From Synergistaceae bacterium (GTDB lineage Bacteria > Synergistota > Synergistia > Synergistales > Aminobacteriaceae): a stretch of 39,563 nucleotides of DNA. The first letter of the stretch is position 1, and each line of letters begins with the position of its first letter. The stretch covers positions 1 to 39,563 of the forward strand of contig JAFRAH010000020.1 in NCBI GenBank assembly GCA_017405525.1. The letters are read 5' to 3'. The position numbers and the translations under genes are program-made. Below are positions 1-8,161 of the stretch, one piece after another. Below the pieces are notes generated by a model. The model was given only the letters and a program-made list of their open reading frames with translations, ran no database searches and was not told the origin of the DNA.

Positions 1-33
1 GCACAGGGCACAGGGCACAGGGCACAGGGCACA
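1..33. repeat. Tandem heptanucleotide repeat (GCACAGG)
   Basis: Four perfect copies of GCACAGG lie head to tail at 1-28, followed by a partial copy (GCACA) at 29-33. The array touches the window edge, so its true length is unknown. It sits about 150 bases upstream of the solute-binding protein gene. It has no coding meaning that I can see. Confidence 0.85.
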
Positions 34-135
34 TTATACAGATTTCCGCGCAATTGTGTCAATACTCCTTTGTTCGTAAAGTTTTGTGGTGTCAATAAAC
101 GAGATTTTACCATACTCTGAAACTTGCAGGCATTG

Positions 136-141
136 TATAAT
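136..141 (+). promoter_or_regulatory. Possible -10 box for the solute-binding protein gene
   Basis: A perfect TATAAT lies 42 bases before the start codon at 183. I find no convincing TTGACA-like -35 at 16-18 bases spacing, so this rests on the -10 alone. Confidence 0.3.
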
Positions 142-182
142 TCCCACATCCAATAAAATTTTTCACAGGAGGTTCTTTCACC

Positions 183-1364
183 ATGAAGAAACTTTTTGCT
201 GTTACCCTCATCATGGCCATGCTCGCAGGTCTCGTGTCATGTGCCTATGCATCCGATTACGTCATCCGCATATACTCGAACTCGAACTCCTCCGAACGCG
301 TTACCTGGCTCAAGAATGCGGCCAAAGCAGCAGGGTTCACAATCAGCCTTGACGACTCCACCGTCTACAAGGGCGACACAAGCGCAATCCAGCTCGCCAA
401 TGAGAACAAGGACGGCGACATCATCTTCGGGCTCAATGAAGTACGCTGGTCTCAGCTCGTTAATGGCGGCTATGAGAACATCAGGGTCATCGACTGGACT
501 CCAACATGGGCGGACAAGATAGGCGAGTACAAATACCCCGGCAAGGCTTACGGCCTCGTCATCCAGAACATCCTCATGCTCTACAGGACTGACGATCTCG
601 GCACAAAGGGCGAAAAGCTCCACTTCAAGCACTGGGCAGACATCGTGAACTGCGGCTACAAGTGGTACAGGCAGGGACGCGTCGGCGGAACCACGAACAT
701 GAACATCAACAACGCCATGCTTTACGCCTTCACCGATCCGACATCACCGGCAGGCGGTATCTCGGTCGAGGGCTGGAAGACTCTCTGGCAGTATTGCGCG
801 AAAGGCTACTACACCGGCGAGAGCTACGGGTTTGACGCGCTCAACAGGGGAAGCGTTCAGGTCAGCACGTTCTATTCGTCATCACTCTACGGGAACATTG
901 ACGCGGCGGCTCAGTCCTCAACATTCCCACTCAAAGGCACAGTCAAGCCCGAAAACTGGGATCTTGTGGAGATTGACGACGGCACCTACTACATCGCCGA
1001 ATACATCGGAGTCCTCGACAACCCCAACAGGACAGACGCACAGACAGCACTGGTCAAGCAGTTCGCCGAATGGTTCGGGAGCGCAAAGGTACAGCGTGAA
1101 TGGAGCGAGGAGTTCGACTCTTACCCCTGCAACGTTGACGCTCTCACTGACCCCGTGCCTCTCTACACACTCAAGAACTGCGCACTCACGAAGGTAGCCG
1201 GTACTGACATGACTTATGCCGAATACGTCGGAGCTCACTCGTCGGAATGGACAAACATAATGACCAACCTCGGCTTCTACTGGGCAGACAACGACAACCC
1301 TCCTGCCGAACCTGACTGGGACAATCTCGACTGGGCAACACTCACTCAGAAAGCCACGAAATAA
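183..1364 (+). CDS. Extracellular solute-binding protein of an ABC transporter
   Basis: A 393-residue exported protein that resembles family-1 (iron/thiamine/spermidine-type) periplasmic substrate-binding proteins. The N-terminus has Lys-Lys, a hydrophobic core and then LVSCAYAS. LVSC fits a lipobox, while AYA-S would fit ordinary signal peptidase I, so it could be a lipoprotein or a soluble periplasmic protein. The mature part begins with a beta strand (YVIRIYSNSN) typical of the fold and is rich in Trp and Tyr. The start is supported by AGGAGG at 168-173. No permease or ATPase gene is adjacent, so the ligand cannot be inferred. The stop codon shares one base with the start of the next gene (TAATG), which suggests translational coupling. 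Confidence 0.75.
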   Translation: MKKLFAVTLIMAMLAGLVSCAYASDYVIRIYSNSNSSERVTWLKNAAKAAGFTISLDDSTVYKGDTSAIQLANENKDGDIIFGLNEVRWSQLVNGGYENIRVIDWTPTWADKIGEYKYPGKAYGLVIQNILMLYRTDDLGTKGEKLHFKHWADIVNCGYKWYRQGRVGGTTNMNINNAMLYAFTDPTSPAGGISVEGWKTLWQYCAKGYYTGESYGFDALNRGSVQVSTFYSSSLYGNIDAAAQSSTFPLKGTVKPENWDLVEIDDGTYYIAEYIGVLDNPNRTDAQTALVKQFAEWFGSAKVQREWSEEFDSYPCNVDALTDPVPLYTLKNCALTKVAGTDMTYAEYVGAHSSEWTNIMTNLGFYWADNDNPPAEPDWDNLDWATLTQKATK

Positions 1365-2125
1365 TGCCTGAAGACATCTGCAGGGGACGAAAGCCCGTTA
1401 TAGACCTCCTCACTAAGACACCCTCACGCTGTGCAAAGCTCATCATTGCCGACAACGTGAGGCCTCCCTTCCTTGATGAACTGCTTGACTTGGCACGGAG
1501 CGTCAATGTTACGTGGCAGGTGGCAAAACCTGAAGCACTCGACAAGATTTCAGGGGGCGAGAAGCATCAGGGGGTGATATGCCGCCTGACTCAGGGGAAG
1601 ACTACGGGGCTTGACGAGTTCCTGAAGTCCCTTGAGGGCATGGCCTCGGCACTCGTTGTAGTTCTCGACCACATAGAAGACCCCCACAATCTCGGGGCGG
1701 TGATACGTTCGGCAGAGGCAGGCGGGGCATCTGGGGTAATCTACGCTAAGAGGCGTTCGGCAGTTCCCAATGACACGGTGATAAAGACGAGCGCGGGGGC
1801 ATCGCTGAGAGTCCCGTTAATCCCTGTCGCCAACATCACGAGGACAATTGAGGCACTGAAGGCCGCCAACTTCTGGACTGTCGGACTTGACGGCAAGGCT
1901 GAAGCGTCATTGTGGAGCGAGGAACTTCCGGGACGCTGCGGGCTTGTCGTTGGTGCTGAGGGTGAAGGGTTATCCCGTCTTGTGAGTGAGAGCTGCGATC
2001 TTCTCAGGAGGATACCCATAAAGCAGGAAGGTGTGAGCTCACTGAATGCTAGTGTTGCGGCGGCACTGGGAATATTCGAGTGGTCAAGGTCAAATCTGTC
2101 AAGCAAAGGAGAAATATTAAGATGA
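1364..2125 (+). CDS. rlmB: 23S rRNA 2'-O-ribose methyltransferase, RlmB/TrmH (SpoU) family
   Basis: Predicted SAM-dependent ribose methyltransferase of the SPOUT superfamily, acting on RNA in the cytoplasm. An N-terminal substrate-binding region (about 1-75, beginning with the GRKPVIDLL block) precedes the SpoU domain. All three SpoU motifs are visible: DHIEDPHNLGAVIRSAEAGG (Asn and Arg of motif 1), VVGAEGEGLS (motif 2) and GVSSLNASVAAALGIFEWSR (motif 3). At 253 residues it matches normal RlmB length. The family assignment is firm. Choosing G2251 of 23S rRNA rather than a tRNA target follows from the RlmB-like N-terminal domain and is less certain. It overlaps both neighbours by a few bases. 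Confidence 0.85.
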   Translation: MPEDICRGRKPVIDLLTKTPSRCAKLIIADNVRPPFLDELLDLARSVNVTWQVAKPEALDKISGGEKHQGVICRLTQGKTTGLDEFLKSLEGMASALVVVLDHIEDPHNLGAVIRSAEAGGASGVIYAKRRSAVPNDTVIKTSAGASLRVPLIPVANITRTIEALKAANFWTVGLDGKAEASLWSEELPGRCGLVVGAEGEGLSRLVSESCDLLRRIPIKQEGVSSLNASVAAALGIFEWSRSNLSSKGEILR

Positions 2126-2859
2126 GTGTACTGGCATTTATTCTTTGTGTCGCAATTTCTCTCTATGTCCTGAATTACCTCATCATTGGCTTGTATGTAC
2201 GTTTTAGGATTCACAAGCTGAGGAAGTCTGAGTCAGGCAGGAAGAATCTGGAGAATACCCCATCAGAGTCAGTAGTTCTACACAATAGGGGGGGGGTATT
2301 TATACGTATATGCAGGTGGCTGCTGGGAATAATTGACGGATGGGTAATGTTCAGGGTAAAACGTCTTGGGTATTTCCCCAGCCATATATACAGGGACTTC
2401 ATCCTTCGGCACGTCTACATGATGGACTTGGGGAAGAACGCAATCATATATCATGGCTTCGAGATACGTTCACCATGGAGGGTTCACATCGGAGAAGGAA
2501 CAATAATCGGCGACAATGCCATCCTTGACGGGAGAATGGGCCTCGAAATCGGAAGGAACGTAAACTTCAGCACAGGCGTTTCAATCTGGACACTGGAACA
2601 TGACCTGAACGATCCGTTTTTCGCGTGCAATGAGAAAGGCGGGACAGTTAGGATAGGAGACCGTGCATGGGTGAGTACGAGGACTATAGTTCTTCCGAGA
2701 GTCCAGATAGGTGAAGGCAGCGTAATAGCGGCAGGTGCAGTAGTAACTAAGGACTGCGACGAGTACACAGTATACGGAGGAATACCGGCAAGGAAAATAG
2801 GTGTACGCAACAGAAATTTGCAGTACCAGTTCGACGGGAAATATGTCCCGTTCTGGTAA
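2122..2859 (+). CDS. Hexapeptide-repeat (left-handed beta-helix) acyltransferase
   Basis: A 245-residue protein with an N-terminal hydrophobic segment (about 4-26), a basic linker, and a C-terminal hexapeptide-repeat acyltransferase domain of the WcaF/maltose O-acetyltransferase type. Repeats such as IGEGTIIGDNAILDG, IGDRAWVSTRTIVLP and IGEGSVIAAGAVVTKD are visible, followed by the usual YGGIPARKIG block. It probably O-acetylates a surface sugar; the substrate is unknown. I prefer the ATG at 2122 (ATGA overlap with the rlmB stop, AAAGGAG at 2105-2111) over an upstream in-frame GTG. A run of nine G (2288-2296) inside the coding region could make expression switch on and off by slippage. Confidence 0.8.
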   Translation: MSVLAFILCVAISLYVLNYLIIGLYVRFRIHKLRKSESGRKNLENTPSESVVLHNRGGVFIRICRWLLGIIDGWVMFRVKRLGYFPSHIYRDFILRHVYMMDLGKNAIIYHGFEIRSPWRVHIGEGTIIGDNAILDGRMGLEIGRNVNFSTGVSIWTLEHDLNDPFFACNEKGGTVRIGDRAWVSTRTIVLPRVQIGEGSVIAAGAVVTKDCDEYTVYGGIPARKIGVRNRNLQYQFDGKYVPFW

Positions 2860-2895
2860 GCGGTCAAGACACTGCCGGAACTAGAGGCAAAGAAA

Positions 2896-2933
2896 AAGCA
2901 CTCCCTGAAGTTTTAGAGAGTGCTTGTTTTTTT
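2896..2933 (+). terminator. Rho-independent terminator after the acyltransferase gene
   Basis: AAGCACTC (2896-2903) pairs with GAGTGCTT (2918-2925) and is followed by T7 at 2927-2933. It lies between convergent genes and may also slow transcription from the terD side, where the flanking A-rich stretch is weaker. Confidence 0.85.
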
Positions 2934-2972
2934 CCCGGACGCTTAAGCCCTATAACGTCAATAGTGCCGCCA

Positions 2973-3545
2973 CTAAAGCCCGAAATTTTCCGCAAGTGCC
3001 TGCAGGCCGCCCTTGAACCCTGAGCCCACAGCGTTGAACTTCCATTCTGAGCCGTTCCTGTAGAGTTCCCCGGCAATTATAGCCGTCTCAACGGAAAAGT
3101 CCTCGCCCAAGTCGTAGCGTATGAGCTCTTTGCCGCTTGACTCGTCAACAACCCGTATAAACGCATTCGAGACCTGCCCGAAATTCTGTTTGCGCTTGTC
3201 GGCCTCGTATATCGTTACGGTGATTGAGATCTTCTCTATGTTCGCAGGGACACGGGAAAGATCTATCTCTATCTGCTCATCATCGCCCTCACCCTCGCCC
3301 GTAAGGTTGTCGCCCATGTGTTTCACTGACCCTGAAGAGTGCTTGAGGTTGTTGAAGTAGACGAAATCTGCCTTGCTCTGAAGTTTACCGTTTCCTGAAA
3401 GCATGAACGCTGAAGCATCGAGGTCAAATGCTGCCTGTCCGTCATACTTGTTCACGTCCCAGCCAAGTCCTACTAGTACCTTTGAGAGGCCGGGATTGCC
3501 CTTTGTCAAGTCAATCTTCTGTCCTTTGGTAAGACTTATTGACAT
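2973..3545 (-). CDS. terD: TerD-family (tellurium/stress) calcium-binding protein
   Basis: A 190-residue TerD-domain protein, the usual family length. The N-terminus [16 protein letters not shown] is diagnostic, and the acidic loop [19 protein letters not shown] contains the residues that bind calcium in this family. TerD proteins belong to tellurite and general stress-response systems, usually beside terC/terZ/terE; here the gene stands alone, so its role is open. An in-frame ATG exists 23 codons upstream, but the start at 3545 has a perfect AGGAGGTG just before it and matches the family's N-terminus. The gene is divergent from gltX. Confidence 0.85.
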   Translation of the reverse strand: MSISLTKGQKIDLTKGNPGLSKVLVGLGWDVNKYDGQAAFDLDASAFMLSGNGKLQSKADFVYFNNLKHSSGSVKHMGDNLTGEGEGDDEQIEIDLSRVPANIEKISITVTIYEADKRKQNFGQVSNAFIRVVDESSGKELIRYDLGEDFSVETAIIAGELYRNGSEWKFNAVGSGFKGGLQALAENFGL

Positions 3546-3679
3546 AATAACACCTCCTAGAATTTCGTTGATGATGATGATATAGAAAGTTTTTCCAGCT
3601 ATCCAGTGCATCAAATTTCATTGAGCCATGTTGACACGTAACATTCCCGGCAAAATGATATGGCTTTTTTTCGGGCGTG

Positions 3680-3685
3680 TATAAT
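3680..3685 (+). promoter_or_regulatory. Possible -10 box for gltX
   Basis: TATAAT lies 45 bases before the gltX start, in the divergent terD-gltX gap. A TTGACA at 3631-3636 is too far upstream (43 bases) to be its -35. Weak support. Confidence 0.3.
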
Positions 3686-3730
3686 TTTTCCCGGCACTAA
3701 AGACTTCACATCAGGGAGGAAAATTCTCAC

Positions 3731-5083
3731 ATGACAGAGAAAAATGATAACGTCAGGGTACGTTTTGCCCCAAGCCCAACAGGCGCGCTCCACATTGGCG
3801 GGGGACATACTGCGCTGTTCAACTGGCTCTGGGCACGCCACAACAACGGCAGGTTCATACTCAGGATTGAGGACACTGACCTTGTGCGCTCGACGAAGGA
3901 ATACGAATCCACCATCATGTCCGGGATGGTCTGGCTCGGGCTCGACTGGGACGAGGGGCCTGACATTGGCGGGAGTTGCGGGCCCTACCGTCAGTCTGAG
4001 CGTCTGGACATCTACAGGGATTACGCGAACAGGCTCGTGAATGACGGCAAGGCTTATCGTGATGGCGAGGCAATAATCTTCCGTGTCGAACCGGGACAGG
4101 ATATATCGTTCAGGGATATTGTGTACGGTCAGATTGACGTGATGAGCGACGGCCTCCGCGAAAAGGACAGCGACAAACTCAAGGATATAGTCATCATTAA
4201 GAGCGACGGAATGCCCACGTACAACTATGCTGTGGTGATAGATGACCACCTCATGAGGATAACCCACGTAATCAGGGGCGAGGATCACATCTCGAACACC
4301 CCTAAGCAGATTTTGCTTTACCGGGCTCTTGGCTGGGACGTTCCCGAATTTGCTCACCTCCCCATGATTCTCGGACGCGACAAAAAGAAGCTCAGCAAAC
4401 GGCACGGAGCTACGAGTATCTACGAGTACCGGGACATGGGCTACATGCCTGACTCAATGTTCAACTTCCTAGCGTTGTTGGGATGGTCGGCAGGTGATGA
4501 CCGGGAGATATTCACGAGGGACGAGGCGGCAGAATGGTTCGAGCTCTCACGTGTAACACGTAAGGCGGCAGTGTTCGACTTCGACAAGCTCAACTACATT
4601 AACCAGGAACACCTTAAGGCTCTTGACCCGGAGGTGAGGTTGTCGATGGTCAGGCCGTTCTGGGTTGAGGCTGGCCTTCCAGTTGAGGAGGTCGAGAAAT
4701 CGCGCGGGGTTAAGTACCTTGAGGACTCATTAACGCTAATGGCCGGACGTGGTAGAACCGCAAAAGAAATGTCGGAGTTCTCGGACTATTTCGTGTCGTT
4801 TGAGCCGGTAAAATCCCGGTGGAACGCTGAGGGTCTCGATAAGGACAAGCTGAGGGAGTTTTTCGCGGCTGTATTCGCATCCACAGAGTGGAAGGCCCCG
4901 GAACTTGAGGCTATTGCGCGGGAATGGATAGGCCAGCATGAAGGGGCAAAGATGAAGGACTATGCTATGCCCCTGAGATTTGCGCTGACGGGTATGAAGG
5001 TCAGCCCGGGAATCTTCGAGGTTGCCGAACTGATGGGACGTGAGGAGTGCCGCAAGAGGCTCGAATTTTACGGCCTTCTATAG
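3731..5083 (+). CDS. gltX: Glutamyl-tRNA synthetase
   Basis: Class I aminoacyl-tRNA synthetase that charges tRNA-Glu. The N-terminus has RFAPSPTGALHIGG, with the HIGH signature in its common HIGG form at about residues 21-24. The KMSKS-type loop appears as DKKKLSKRHG at about 217-226. The C-terminal anticodon-binding half follows. At 450 residues it is slightly shorter than typical bacterial enzymes (about 470-490). Whether it discriminates tRNA-Gln cannot be told from the sequence, and no gatCAB genes are here. The start has a GGGAGGA site about 10 bases upstream. Its last codons overlap the convergent xthA stop by 6 bases. Confidence 0.95.
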   Translation: MTEKNDNVRVRFAPSPTGALHIGGGHTALFNWLWARHNNGRFILRIEDTDLVRSTKEYESTIMSGMVWLGLDWDEGPDIGGSCGPYRQSERLDIYRDYANRLVNDGKAYRDGEAIIFRVEPGQDISFRDIVYGQIDVMSDGLREKDSDKLKDIVIIKSDGMPTYNYAVVIDDHLMRITHVIRGEDHISNTPKQILLYRALGWDVPEFAHLPMILGRDKKKLSKRHGATSIYEYRDMGYMPDSMFNFLALLGWSAGDDREIFTRDEAAEWFELSRVTRKAAVFDFDKLNYINQEHLKALDPEVRLSMVRPFWVEAGLPVEEVEKSRGVKYLEDSLTLMAGRGRTAKEMSEFSDYFVSFEPVKSRWNAEGLDKDKLREFFAAVFASTEWKAPELEAIAREWIGQHEGAKMKDYAMPLRFALTGMKVSPGIFEVAELMGREECRKRLEFYGLL

Positions 5084-5842
5084 CCTGAACTCAGCAACTA
5101 GGGGCGTGTGGTCTGAAGGACGCTCCCAAGTCCGGGGCTCAAGGTCAGGACTGCACCACATGGCCAGCTCAGCAAGTGATGGCGAGGCAAGCATGTGGTC
5201 AATCCGCCAGCCAATATTGCGGGTTAAGGCATCCTTCACGCGGTAATCATAGAACGTGTAAACCCTTGAATTTGTGTTGAACAGTCTCAGTACGTCAATG
5301 AGGCTGTTTTTTGTGTCCTTGAACGTTGAACGTATCTCATCACAGAAGCAGACGTGATTGTGTTTGTCCTCCGGGTTGGTAACGTCTTCATCTTCCGGCG
5401 CAACGTTGAGATCACCAAGCCACAGGAAGAGCCCGGAACTTTCGCGGTTAATGATTTTCTTAACCCTTGAGAGAAATTCCTTCTTCACGCCAAAATCATC
5501 GTGAGTTATGGCCTTCCCCTGCGGAACGTAAGTATTGAGGACGGTCAAGCCCCCGTGTCTCAGTGTCAGGACGCGCGAGGAAAATTCCCCGTCATCGAAA
5601 CCGAACGTAACATCAACATCACCTGCCCTGTCTTTCACGAGGACAGCAACGCCGTTATAGCTCTTTTCGCCGCGATAGTATGACCTGTAGCCCATCTCCT
5701 GAAACGCAACATCAGGGAAGAACTCATCTTTTGTCTTTGTCTCCTGCATGAAAAGCATATCGGGGCTTTTGTCCTTGAGCCAGCGTTCGAGAATTGGCAG
5801 CCTTGTCCTCACTGAATTAACGTTGAACGTCGCAATAATCAT
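5078..5842 (-). CDS. xthA: Exodeoxyribonuclease III
   Basis: A DNA repair enzyme (AP endonuclease and 3'-5' exonuclease) of the endonuclease/exonuclease/phosphatase superfamily. Catalytic motifs are all visible: the metal-binding Glu in MQETKTKDEFFP (about residue 34), GDLNVAPEDEDV (Asp144, Asn146), GWRIDHMLAS, and the C-terminal SDHTPLVAEF with the catalytic Asp-His pair at about 244-245. At 254 residues it is normal length. The start has TAGGAGTG about 11 bases upstream. It is convergent with gltX, with no terminator between the two. Confidence 0.95.
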   Translation of the reverse strand: MIIATFNVNSVRTRLPILERWLKDKSPDMLFMQETKTKDEFFPDVAFQEMGYRSYYRGEKSYNGVAVLVKDRAGDVDVTFGFDDGEFSSRVLTLRHGGLTVLNTYVPQGKAITHDDFGVKKEFLSRVKKIINRESSGLFLWLGDLNVAPEDEDVTNPEDKHNHVCFCDEIRSTFKDTKNSLIDVLRLFNTNSRVYTFYDYRVKDALTRNIGWRIDHMLASPSLAELAMWCSPDLEPRTWERPSDHTPLVAEFRL

Positions 5843-5918
5843 TCCAGAAATTCACTCCTAATCATGAACTTTAAGCCTTGTGATATTATTGCAGAAAACC
5901 AGCAGGGAGGATAACTGA

Positions 5919-6335
5919 ATGACGGAAAAAAAACACATGACCAGAACACGAGTACGTTACGGGGAGACCGACAAGATGGGAGTTGCCTATCACCCTAACT
6001 ATTTGAGCTGGTTCGAGATGGGACGTTCGGACTTATGCCGGGCAAACGGAAAGAGCTTTGCACTTTGGGAGGCTGAAGGAATATTGCTGCCTGTCGTTGA
6101 GGCACATTGCAGGTACAAATCGCCGCTCTGCTATGAGGACGAGATCATCATAGAGACAGCCGTAACGAAGCTCTCAAAGGTCAGTGTAGTTTTCTCGTGC
6201 AGGGTAATTCATGCCGACACCGGGAAGGTTGCCGCCGAAGGTTACACAAAGCACGCCTTCACATCATCGGACGGAAAATTATTGCGTGATGGTAATGCAC
6301 TTCAAGAATGGCTTGGCGGTCTTATGGTGGAGTGA
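5919..6335 (+). CDS. Acyl-CoA thioesterase, YbgC/FadM (4-hydroxybenzoyl-CoA thioesterase) family
   Basis: A 138-residue single-hotdog thioesterase. The N-terminal block RVRYGETDKMGVAYHPNYLS carries the family motif, with the catalytic Asp at about residue 18 and the downstream Tyr-His. In other bacteria relatives cleave acyl-CoA or acyl-ACP and sit with Tol-Pal or in fatty-acid metabolism; no such neighbours are seen here, so the substrate is open. The start follows GGGAGG by 9 bases. It appears to be a single-gene transcript on the plus strand between two minus-strand genes. Confidence 0.85.
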   Translation: MTEKKHMTRTRVRYGETDKMGVAYHPNYLSWFEMGRSDLCRANGKSFALWEAEGILLPVVEAHCRYKSPLCYEDEIIIETAVTKLSKVSVVFSCRVIHADTGKVAAEGYTKHAFTSSDGKLLRDGNALQEWLGGLMVE

Positions 6336-6346
6336 ACGCAAGACAC

Positions 6347-6382
6347 AAAAAATCCCTCCGGCCATGCCCAAGCCAGAGGGAT
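6347..6382 (-). terminator. Rho-independent terminator for hpf
   Basis: On the minus strand ATCCCTC (plus 6376-6382) pairs with GAGGGAT (plus 6352-6358), with an inner GGC/GCC extension, and is followed by a U6 run (plus A at 6347-6352). It lies just downstream of the hpf stop and is convergent with the thioesterase gene. Confidence 0.8.
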
Positions 6383-6396
6383 GAAGTTGCAGGGTT

Positions 6397-6927
6397 CTAT
6401 CTTACGGGTTCAATGAGGCCGTAGCTGTTTTCGCCGCGCTTGTAGACCACGTTGATTTCACCTGATGCCGCATTCTGGAACACAAAGAACGCATGACCCA
6501 CAAGCTCCATCTGCATCACTGCCTCAGCCGCCTCCATAGGATGGACTTCCACCTTCTTGACCTTGTCGATTGCCGGGGCGTTCACGTCCTGTTCTGCCTC
6601 GTCAACGCTGAACGTGAACTCCTCGCCTGCTCCGAGCTGTGCCCTGTCCTTGAGGTATGAGTTGTACTTCTTGATCCTGCGCTCAAGGTTCTTCAGGGAC
6701 TGGTCAAATGCCTTCCTAGGTTCGGGAGCGTCTTCTTCTGCCCTGAGAATTACACCGTTTGCATTGGCCGTAGTCTCGACGTTGAAGCTGCCCTTGTGAT
6801 GGGTTACGACTATCTGGCAGTTCATGATACGCTTGAAGAATTTTTCCAGCTTGGATATTTTCTTCTCCATGTAATCCTTGAGCCTGTCATCAATTTCGCA
6901 CCCGCGCTGTACAAAACGAATGTCCAT
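6397..6927 (-). CDS. hpf: Ribosome hibernation-promoting factor, long form
   Basis: A 176-residue long-form HPF/YvyD protein that binds the 30S A/P region and dimerises 70S ribosomes in stationary phase or starvation. The N-terminal HPF domain (about 1-105) starts MDIRFVQRG and contains the basic helix KKISKLEKFF. The C-terminal dimerisation domain is clear from EVHPMEAAEAVMQMELVGHA and the terminal YGLIEP block. I prefer the ATG at 6927: AGGAGG lies 11 bases upstream, and the longer GTG start would overlap that site. It lies 54 bases downstream of the AroB-like gene in the same direction. It may share that transcript, but a perfect TATAAT in the gap suggests its own promoter too. Confidence 0.92.
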   Translation of the reverse strand: MDIRFVQRGCEIDDRLKDYMEKKISKLEKFFKRIMNCQIVVTHHKGSFNVETTANANGVILRAEEDAPEPRKAFDQSLKNLERRIKKYNSYLKDRAQLGAGEEFTFSVDEAEQDVNAPAIDKVKKVEVHPMEAAEAVMQMELVGHAFFVFQNAASGEINVVYKRGENSYGLIEPVR

Positions 6928-6968
6928 TCTGATTGGCACCTCCTGAAAAGTTAAAAGCTGATGGTGAT

Positions 6969-6974
6969 ATTATA
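6969..6974 (-). promoter_or_regulatory. Possible -10 box for hpf
   Basis: On the minus strand a perfect TATAAT lies about 41 bases before the hpf ATG, in the short gap after the AroB-like gene. No good -35 is visible at normal spacing. Confidence 0.35.
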
Positions 6975-6981
6975 TTACATT

Positions 6982-8049
6982 TTATGCGCCCATGCCCGAC
7001 AAAATCACGCCTTCAAGTTCATTTGCGTCAAGTTCCTTCACCTCACAGCGTCCTATCTCCGACACAGTAACGAGCTCAAAGCTCCCGCCTGAAACCCTCC
7101 GGCCCTGAAGCATTGCCTGAGAGACTGCCTCCGCGCTGAAGTTCAGGCAGACATCAGGAAGCCCGTTCCTCCTGAGTGCGTCAAGTATCCTGTCAGCCGT
7201 CCCGGAACTGCACCAGCTCATTTTTGCCGATGCCCGTGCTGTTATGGCTATACCCTGAGACAGCGCAAGCCCATGCTGAATCTCGTAACCGCTGAGGCTC
7301 TCTATTGCGTTCCCGATTGCGTAGCCAAGGCACTTGCTCCTGACATCCGGGGTCAATCCTGCACGGTACTTTATGCAGCCCTCTATGACACGTTCAAGTT
7401 TGTTCTGGACATCTCCGCGCTCGAATATCTTGAACAATTCCTCGCCTGACATTATGGAGGTCTTGAGGCTCTCAGCAATCCCTGACCTGTACTCTTCGGG
7501 GGATAAGGTCTTGAGGCACTCAATATCACAGAGAACGAGTGAAGGACTGCAGGACATTCCGGCCATGTTCTTCCCGGAGCTCAGGTTCAGGAAGGCACTG
7601 CCCCATGCTGAGACCTCGATCATTGCCGCCAATGTCGTGGGAACGAGGACGAGCCTCACGCCGCCCATGTAGCACCCTGCCGCAAACCCCGCAGTCTCGC
7701 AGACGACACCGCCGCCCAATGCGACAACGAGGCATTTCCCGGACAGTCCGAGCCCGGCCATGTCATCGAGGAGTTTCGCCACAGTCTGGAAGTTCTTTGC
7801 CCCCTCGTGTGAGGCTATGAGGAGCTCGCAAATCCTGACGCGTGAACCTTCGGGCTTTGGGCATTCCTGGAAGTTCATGATTACTTTCTGGAGGTAGAGG
7901 CTTGAGACCTTTTCGTCCGTTACTATGAGAACTTCAGTGTACTCACCTTCTGAGAGCCTGAGCAGCTCAATTCCCAGACGCTCGATTATTCCCCGGCGTA
8001 TCCTGATGCTGTAGCCGTCTTCTCCGTTCACTTTCACATTTGCGGGCAT
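6982..8049 (-). CDS. Divergent 3-dehydroquinate synthase-like protein (active-site residues altered)
   Basis: A 355-residue protein clearly related to 3-dehydroquinate synthase (AroB, shikimate pathway). LVVALGGGVV (NAD-binding, about 107-116), VPTTL (136-140), GKN at 159-161, the metal-ligand Glu at about 193 (GIAESLK) and the last metal-ligand His at about 259 (QHG) remain. Against the canonical family it differs at key points. GGGVVGD becomes GGGVVCE; DSSVGGKTGIN becomes EVSAWGSAFLN (145-155). LGHTFGHAIE becomes LGYAIGNAIE (241-250), losing a zinc-ligand His to Tyr and a catalytic His to Asn. The DKK block near 315 becomes QGRR. It may be an inactive or repurposed homologue. Its leader contains an aromatic-rich attenuator (8072-8327), which argues that it still works in aromatic metabolism. 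Confidence 0.8.
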   Translation of the reverse strand: MPANVKVNGEDGYSIRIRRGIIERLGIELLRLSEGEYTEVLIVTDEKVSSLYLQKVIMNFQECPKPEGSRVRICELLIASHEGAKNFQTVAKLLDDMAGLGLSGKCLVVALGGGVVCETAGFAAGCYMGGVRLVLVPTTLAAMIEVSAWGSAFLNLSSGKNMAGMSCSPSLVLCDIECLKTLSPEEYRSGIAESLKTSIMSGEELFKIFERGDVQNKLERVIEGCIKYRAGLTPDVRSKCLGYAIGNAIESLSGYEIQHGLALSQGIAITARASAKMSWCSSGTADRILDALRRNGLPDVCLNFSAEAVSQAMLQGRRVSGGSFELVTVSEIGRCEVKELDANELEGVILSGMGA

Positions 8050-8071
8050 GGGTTACCTTCCTTCCTTTGGC

Positions 8072-8120
8072 AAAAAAAAGCACCTCCTGAATTTCTCTGG
8101 CTGAGTTTCAGAAGGTGCTT
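8072..8120 (-). terminator. Intrinsic terminator of the attenuator before the AroB-like gene
   Basis: On the minus strand AAGCACCTTCTGAA (8120-8107) pairs with TTCAGGAGGTGCTT (8091-8078) over 14 bp with one wobble, around a 15-base loop, followed by T8 (8079-8072). It lies about 22 bases before the AroB-like start codon and upstream of its AGGAAGGAAGG site. It therefore sits in the leader of that gene as well as behind larE. Its loop carries TCAGCCAGAG, which can pair with leader bases 8176-8167. Confidence 0.9.
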
Positions 8121-8161
8121 GCGTTCTCCGTGTATTGTGTGCTGTGATAGCTTTTCTCCCT

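Noticed and set aside
3611-4405. 264-residue open frame antisense to gltX
   Set aside because: Shadow of a well-conserved synthetase gene; its product has no recognisable domain.
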